This document shows, in pieces, positions 59,091 to 64,000 of a stretch of 64,000 bases of DNA; within the stretch, counting starts at the first letter, position 1; each line of letters opens with the position of its first letter. The DNA is taken from positions 12,108 to 76,107 of the forward strand of contig JBJTOK010000047.1 of the NCBI GenBank assembly GCA_046074525.1, written 5' to 3'. Made by a program: the position numbers and the translations under genes. The DNA is from JAHEZL01 sp046074525. GTDB taxonomy: Bacteria; Bacteroidota; Bacteroidia; Flavobacteriales_C; GCA-002722245. The notes under the pieces are model-generated. The model had not been told where the DNA came from. It was given only the letters and a program-made list of their open reading frames with translations, and did not search any database.

Positions 59091-61235
59091 ATGAGAATAT
59101 TTTCACTGATATTTTTTTTCACGCTGGTACAGTTGTCTTCCGCACAGCTATATCATGGGCGTATTATAGATGCTGGTACGCGAAAGCCTGTGCCGGAAGC
59201 GCAGATTATATTGAAACATGCGAAGTACAAAACCTTTTCTGATGCGAAAGGTTTTTTTTATATCCCAAGAGATTTTTGTTTTAATGGCGATAAAGACACT
59301 TTGAAATTTTCTGCATCGAGGAAGGATACCATTGTGATTAGTTCTTCATCTTTTGAACAGGCGCAGTACGCTGTTCATCAGGGAAAGGATTATGAATTGC
59401 TGCCTGTAAAGGCTTCCTCGAAGCAGGTAGATTATTTTAATAACATGCCGAATAAAGCGGTGTTTGATTATCTGGATGGGAATCCGCTTACTCAGCCTTT
59501 TGGTGAAGTGCGGTCGGTGAAATTCATTTATGATTTTAAAAAGGATCAGATTTATTTTTTCAATTTCAACAAGTATTCCTATCACGCGCATTTTGCTGTG
59601 AATGTACTGAAGTTTAACAGTCAGCAACGCTTCAACGCGCAGTATTATAACAGTCCGGAACGCAAGTATTTCATCGGTGAGGTTTGTCATTACACGGCCT
59701 CTAACACTTACACTTGTGAATTGTTTGCTGGAAGTGAGATGACTTGTGATCAGCTGAAATTGCTGTACAATAAAATTGCCGATAATTCATTCATTGGTTC
59801 TAATCTTCATTACCTTTCGTACAATCGTGAAGACAGGAACTGCGAGGGAATAAAGGGCATTACGCACAATTATGTTTACCGCAATCAGAAATACCAGGCA
59901 TTGAATTACGGCGTTGGTTATGGTTATCTGCGTTTTGTTGATGTGAATACTTCTGCTTTGTCAACGATTAATAAACACGACATTGTAGTGATGAATGATC
60001 TTCCGCTGGATATTTCCGTTACCGCGGGAATGATTTCCAATAAATTCCAGATGCCTTTGGGACATTTGAATGTGTTGAGTCACAACCGCGGCACTCCCAA
60101 TATGGCGCTGCGCAGTGTGTGGAGCAATGAGAAGATGCGCGCGTTGAACGGCAAATTGGTCTGCCTCAAAGTTTCTGGTGATACATTTTCCATTCGTGAA
60201 GTTCAGTTGCCCGAAGCAGAAAAATTCTGGAAAGTAAAAGAGCAGAAAATCCCTCAGAAACTGGAGAGGGACGATAAGGATTCGGGATTGGTTGATCTCA
60301 GTAAAAAAGGAATTTTTGATATTTCCCTTATCGGTGGTAAAGCTGCTAATTTTTCTGAATTACTAAAAGTGAAAAATATCTACACGCCTGAAGCGGCCTT
60401 TGCGATTCCCTTTTATTATTATGCACAACATCTTAAAAAATACGGACTCGATATTTACATTGATAAAATGCTCGCTGATACTCTGTTCAGCAGCGATAGA
60501 AAAGTAAAACAGGATTACCTTCAACGCTTGCAGGATTCTATTCTCCGGTCGCCTCTGGATACCGTGTTGGTGAAACAGGTCATCGCTTTGTTTCAATCGA
60601 AATCAACATCCAATTCTATCCGCTTCCGCTCTTCCACCAATGCTGAAGATGTGATTGGATTCAATGGTGCAGGATTGTACGATTCCTACACGGGGAAAAT
60701 CGGCAGTGCTAAAAAACCAGTCGATCTCGCTATCAAGAAAGTGTGGGCCAGTTTGTGGAATCTGGAAGCTGTGGAAGAAAGAGATTATTTCAAGATTGAT
60801 CAGCATTCGGTAGCCATGGCTGTATTGGTACATCGTAATTTTCCCAATGAAGATGCCAATGGTGTGGTGATTACGGAGAATCAGTACAATGCTACTTTAC
60901 CGGCTTATGTGATTAATGTCCAGGCCGGAGAACTTCCCGTGGTAGGCAATTTCAAGGATACCGTTGCCGATCAGATTATTCTGTATCTCTTCAACACCAC
61001 TCCCGATAAAGATTATTCCGTTCAATATGTTACCCATTCCAATCTCGCTGGTATGGAAGATTCAACGGTTTTATCTGAAGCGGAGTTGGTGGAACTGCGA
61101 AAAGCAGTAGACAAAATCTATGATCATTATTGCACTATTTACCGTGGCTGCAAGCATCTGGATATTGAATTCAAGCTGGAATCAACGGAGGAGTATAAAA
61201 GGAGGTTGTACATTAAGCAGGTGCGGGTGTATTGA
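59091..61235 (+). CDS. Secreted protein with PEP/pyruvate-binding (PPDK-type) domain
   Basis: 714 aa with a signal peptide (MRIFSLIFFFTLVQLSSAQL). Residues about 20-85 resemble a carboxypeptidase-regulatory-like beta domain (GRIIDAGTRKPVPEAQIIL). Residues about 85-395 are unassigned and contain several Cys. From about 400 it is a PEP/pyruvate-binding ATP-grasp domain: DISLIGGKAANFSELLKV, then SIRFRSSTNAEDVIGFNGAGL and VKKVWASLWNLEAVEERDYF (approximate), ending with LDIEFKLE before IKQVRVY. There is no phosphohistidine or TIM-barrel domain. An ATP-grasp enzyme outside the cytoplasm is odd, since ATP is scarce there. Confidence 0.85.
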   Translation: MRIFSLIFFFTLVQLSSAQLYHGRIIDAGTRKPVPEAQIILKHAKYKTFSDAKGFFYIPRDFCFNGDKDTLKFSASRKDTIVISSSSFEQAQYAVHQGKDYELLPVKASSKQVDYFNNMPNKAVFDYLDGNPLTQPFGEVRSVKFIYDFKKDQIYFFNFNKYSYHAHFAVNVLKFNSQQRFNAQYYNSPERKYFIGEVCHYTASNTYTCELFAGSEMTCDQLKLLYNKIADNSFIGSNLHYLSYNREDRNCEGIKGITHNYVYRNQKYQALNYGVGYGYLRFVDVNTSALSTINKHDIVVMNDLPLDISVTAGMISNKFQMPLGHLNVLSHNRGTPNMALRSVWSNEKMRALNGKLVCLKVSGDTFSIREVQLPEAEKFWKVKEQKIPQKLERDDKDSGLVDLSKKGIFDISLIGGKAANFSELLKVKNIYTPEAAFAIPFYYYAQHLKKYGLDIYIDKMLADTLFSSDRKVKQDYLQRLQDSILRSPLDTVLVKQVIALFQSKSTSNSIRFRSSTNAEDVIGFNGAGLYDSYTGKIGSAKKPVDLAIKKVWASLWNLEAVEERDYFKIDQHSVAMAVLVHRNFPNEDANGVVITENQYNATLPAYVINVQAGELPVVGNFKDTVADQIILYLFNTTPDKDYSVQYVTHSNLAGMEDSTVLSEAELVELRKAVDKIYDHYCTIYRGCKHLDIEFKLESTEEYKRRLYIKQVRVY

Positions 61236-61273
61236 ATTTTATTTGCGTTTAAATTTTTTCTTGCTACTTCCTA

Positions 61274-61385
61274 AACCCTATCGTCATTGCGAAATTTTTG
61301 TACTCAAAAATGAAGCAAACTCCTCTTCGCGAATGTTTTTTCTCGCGCATGACATCCTGAGTGTACTCACGAAGGACCTATCGTC
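61274..61385. repeat. Dispersed repeat, copy 4, abutting the CRISPR array
   Basis: ATCGTCATTGCGAAATTTTT, AAAAATGAAGCAAACTCCTC, CTCGCGCATGACATCCTGAG, and GAAGGACCTATCGTC in the same order as copies 1 and 2. It ends exactly where the truncated first CRISPR repeat starts at 61386. Confidence 0.8.
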
Positions 61386-63768
61386 ATTGTTCTTTGAAGA
61401 TATTTACCACAGTGTGTATGGGCGAGGGTTACGTTGATTAATAGTTGTGATTTGCTTTCAAATTGTTCTTTGAAGATATTTACCACAGTGAAATTACTGG
61501 ACCGCGCATGGCATTGGTGGTTGTGATTTGCTTTCAAATTGTTCTTTGAAGATATTTACCACAGTTCCTGGCCGATATACATTGACTTTCTCTTCGTTGT
61601 GATTTGCTTTCAAATTGTTCTTTGAAGATATTTACCACAGTATCACTACTTGGCAACACCGGCGGTTTTAAGTTGTGATTTGCTTTCAAATTGTTCTTTG
61701 AAGATATTTACCACAGTGCCAATACCCATTCCTCCGGTAACAGCTGTGTTGTGATTTGCTTTCAAATTGTTCTTTGAAGATATTTACCACAGTCAAAAAA
61801 CAGCTGAAATGCACGAGAGGGTCGTTGTGATTTGCTTTCAAATTGTTCTTTGAAGATATTTACCACAGTTGTTCGGTGTTCCGCCGATTGTGCAGGTATG
61901 TTGTGATTTGCTTTCAAATTGTTCTTTGAAGATATTTACCACAGTCCCTGTTGCTTCTGATGCAGCAACCTCATCGTTGTGATTTGCTTTCAAATTGTTC
62001 TTTGAAGATATTTACCACAGTTATAGGCTATTTTAAGAAACCTTGTTCTTTGTTGTGATTTGCTTTCAAATTGTTCTTTGAAGATATTTACCACAGTAAC
62101 ATCTCGTATTTTGTAATCAAGAGCCGAGTTGTGATTTGCTTTCAAATTGTTCTTTGAAGATATTTACCACAGTCTTAGGCTTATGTTTATAGGTGGCTTA
62201 CACGTTGTGATTTGCTTTCAAATTGTTCTTTGAAGATATTTACCACAGTTGATAAAACAATTGAAATGATCGACGCGAGTTGTGATTTGCTTTCAAATTG
62301 TTCTTTGAAGATATTTACCACAGTTATTGCCGTACTCAACTATGACTACTCCCAGTTGTGATTTGCTTTCAAATTGTTCTTTGAAGATATTTACCACAGT
62401 TTAGCCTTGAGAAGAGGTGAAGCAAAAACCGTTGTGATTTGCTTTCAAATTGTTCTTTGAAGATATTTACCACAGTTTTCACCGTCTGCGAGTATCTGAA
62501 AACATAGTTGTGATTTGCTTTCAAATTGTTCTTTGAAGATATTTACCACAGTTATTAATGCAATTAACTCAGGACCGCTGCGGTTGTGATTTGCTTTCAA
62601 ATTGTTCTTTGAAGATATTTACCACAGTTTTGGAATTGAAAGCGCTTTCTACACAGTGGTTGTGATTTGCTTTCAAATTGTTCTTTGAAGATATTTACCA
62701 CAGTTCTTTCATCGTAAACATATAATAACTTGCTGTTGTGATTTGCTTTCAAATTGTTCTTTGAAGATATTTACCACAGTTTTCATCACCCTTAAGCCGA
62801 ACAGATTCTAGTTGTGATTTGCTTTCAAATTGTTCTTTGAAGATATTTACCACAGTTATTTACTAAACCACGGCTTCCTTGTGTCTGTTGTGATTTGCTT
62901 TCAAATTGTTCTTTGAAGATATTTACCACAGTCTTCGCCTGCTCAACCCTGCTATTTGCTTTGTTGTGATTTGCTTTCAAATTGTTCTTTGAAGATATTT
63001 ACCACAGTAACCGAAAGATCTTACCTGGAATGGATGTTGTTGTGATTTGCTTTCAAATTGTTCTTTGAAGATATTTACCACAGTGTCCGATGACCGAGAA
63101 TGGAACCTGGTGAAGTTGTGATTTGCTTTCAAATTGTTCTTTGAAGATATTTACCACAGTTTCAGTGGTTACGTCCACCTTTTTAGACATGTTGTGATTT
63201 GCTTTCAAATTGTTCTTTGAAGATATTTACCACAGTCACCGTTGCTGGGCAGGATATACCGAATTTGTTGTGATTTGCTTTCAAATTGTTCTTTGAAGAT
63301 ATTTACCACAGTTATGACCTATAAGAATGCTGAGTACGCCAAGTTGTGATTTGCTTTCAAATTGTTCTTTGAAGATATTTACCACAGTAGGTACGCGCAA
63401 AATGCTTAATCAAATCCTGTTGTGATTTGCTTTCAAATTGTTCTTTGAAGATATTTACCACAGTCTTATCTATCTCTTCCTGCTTTCCATCATGGTTGTG
63501 ATTTGCTTTCAAATTGTTCTTTGAAGATATTTACCACAGTCCAGTGGGGACCTCGCCTATCAATTAATAGGTTGTGATTTGCTTTCAAATTGTTCTTTGA
63601 AGATATTTACCACAGTTAGCTGGGTTCTTCTCCACTTATGCGGCCAGTTGTGATTTGCTTTCAAATTGTTCTTTGAAGATATTTACCACAGTGTGAAGTT
63701 ACTGTATAATGATCTCTTTTAAGTTGTGATTTGCTTTCAAATTGTTCTTTGAAGATATTTACCACAGT
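61386..63768 (+). CRISPR. CRISPR array, type II-C-like repeat, 31 spacers
   Basis: 31 full repeats of 46 bp, starting GTTGTGATTTGCTTTCAAA and ending GATATTTACCACAGT, at 61444 and then every 76 bp to 63723-63768. All copies I compared are identical. A truncated repeat (last 28 bases) lies at 61386-61413. There are 31 spacers, all 30 bp except one of 29 bp (61...TGATAAAACAATTG spacer at about 62249). The repeat start, length and A/T-rich body match Bacteroidota type II-C (Cas9) arrays, where the guide lies 5' of GTTGTG; this gives the plus orientation. No cas gene is in the window. I saw no spacer matching the window. Confidence 0.98.
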
Positions 63769-63780
63769 ATGGGTGGTGCT

Positions 63781-63862
63781 TACTAAAAGACAATCAACAA
63801 CTTAAGTGCTGAATTAGGATTGAAAATGTGGTAATGTAATAAGGAGGTTTCCGAAAGGAGGC
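63781..63862 (+). ncRNA. Candidate tracrRNA anti-repeat region
   Basis: The bases AAAAGACAATCAACAAC at 63785-63801 can pair with the first 15 bases of the CRISPR repeat. Nine pairs with one bulged A match GTTGTGATT, then a 2x2 internal loop, then four more pairs to CTTT; this resembles a type II repeat:anti-repeat duplex with its bulge. AATAAGGAGGTTTCCG at 63838 could be a nexus-like hairpin but lies further from the anti-repeat than usual. The IS3 element begins near 63863, so the RNA may be cut short. Short and AT-rich pairing makes this tentative. Confidence 0.35.
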
Positions 63863-64000
63863 TGAACTTACTACATTTGAATGGACACGAAGTTAAGGTC
63901 AAATTGTCAAACAATTAATACCTTAATCAAATGAAAAAAGAAAGAAAAAATTACAGCAAGGAATTCAAACAAAAAGCAGTTGAATTAAGCAATGTTCGGG
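63863..64000 (+). mobile_element. IS3-family insertion sequence, left end (runs off the window)
   Basis: TGAACTTACTACATTTGAATGGACACGAAG-type sequence (given here in part: TGAACTTACTACATTTG, TGGACAC) resembles an IS3-family left terminal repeat, and an orfA start follows at 63931. The exact first base is uncertain because the right end is outside the window. Confidence 0.6.
63931..64000 (+). CDS. IS3-family transposase OrfA, N-terminal part
   Basis: The first 23 codons, MKKERKNYSKEFKQKAVELS..., are the typical start of IS3 OrfA, the helix-turn-helix protein that is joined to OrfB by frameshifting. The gene continues past the end of the window. It lies 162 bases after the last CRISPR repeat. 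Confidence 0.85.
   Translation, partial: MKKERKNYSKEFKQKAVELSNVR

Noticed and set aside
61444..63768. A complete promoter (TTTG-N19-TAnnTTTG) inside each CRISPR repeat
   Set aside because: TTTG occurs twice in the repeat, but the spacing is too short and the -7 box reads GTTCTTTG, not TAnnTTTG. Intra-repeat transcription remains possible but is not supported by this motif.
63821..63878. A 10-bp stem (AATGTGGTAA with TTACTACATT) as a tracrRNA terminator hairpin
   Set aside because: Its right arm lies in the presumed IS3 terminal repeat and the loop is over 30 bases, so it is not counted as part of the RNA.

Overview
The window is a chromosomal segment from a member of the Bacteroidota, not assignable to a genus from sequence alone. 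The evidence is the gliding-motility pair gldB-gldC next to nadE, several promoters of the phylum-specific TTTG-N19-TAnnTTTG type (upstream of gatC, hppA and an outer-membrane protein gene), lipoproteins with short signal peptides ending in Cys, a 2-oxoacid:ferredoxin oxidoreductase of the phylum's usual layout, and a CRISPR repeat beginning GTTGTGATTTGCTTTCAAA as in Bacteroidota type II-C arrays.

Layout. 1-13.5 kb is an accessory, AT-rich region, nearly all on the minus strand. It holds a complete IS4-family element, a truncated second copy, two REP-associated tyrosine transposases (RAYTs) with a family of hairpin repeats, and small genes of the immunity/conflict type (ankyrin, zinc-ribbon, ORF6N, DUF4240). 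It also holds a degenerate GyrB-like protein with a partner gene, a putative toxin-antitoxin-SecB-like chaperone (TAC) module, and a 38-codon gene that looks like a lasso-peptide precursor next to an unrecognised 298-aa gene. A diverged copy of the aspS 3' end at 5.7 kb is a direct repeat of the true aspS 3' end at 13.6 kb, so the 7.8 kb between them may be an island.

13.5-61 kb is core genome. In order: gatC-gatA-gatB::aspS, where AspRS is fused to GatB; DUF151-thyA-folA; etfBA; the pyruvate dehydrogenase beta subunit; a proton/sodium pyrophosphatase with an unusual Cys/His-rich tail; a full phosphate block (porin, pstSCAB, phoU, Na/Pi symporter, with divergent phoB-phoR). Then come coaD, an HD hydrolase, a Crp-type regulator, trmB, two Gfo/Idh oxidoreductases, an alkyltransferase-like protein, mrp-nifU for Fe-S assembly, korAB, a small polysaccharide cluster (wecB, three glycosyltransferases, an epimerase), nadE, gldBC, an AlkD-like gene and a secreted protein with a PEP/pyruvate-binding ATP-grasp domain.

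61.4-63.8 kb is a CRISPR array with 31 identical 46-bp repeats, one truncated repeat at its left end and 31 spacers. No cas gene lies in the window. A short candidate anti-repeat follows the last repeat, and an IS3-family element begins just beyond it and runs off the window. The left end of the array abuts a dispersed repeat found at several other intergenic sites. No rRNA or tRNA gene was recognised.

The most unusual material is the 3-13.5 kb region (lasso-like precursor, TAC module, GyrB-like pair, covarying hairpin elements placed at gene stop codons), the GatB-AspRS fusion, and the array/IS3 junction.
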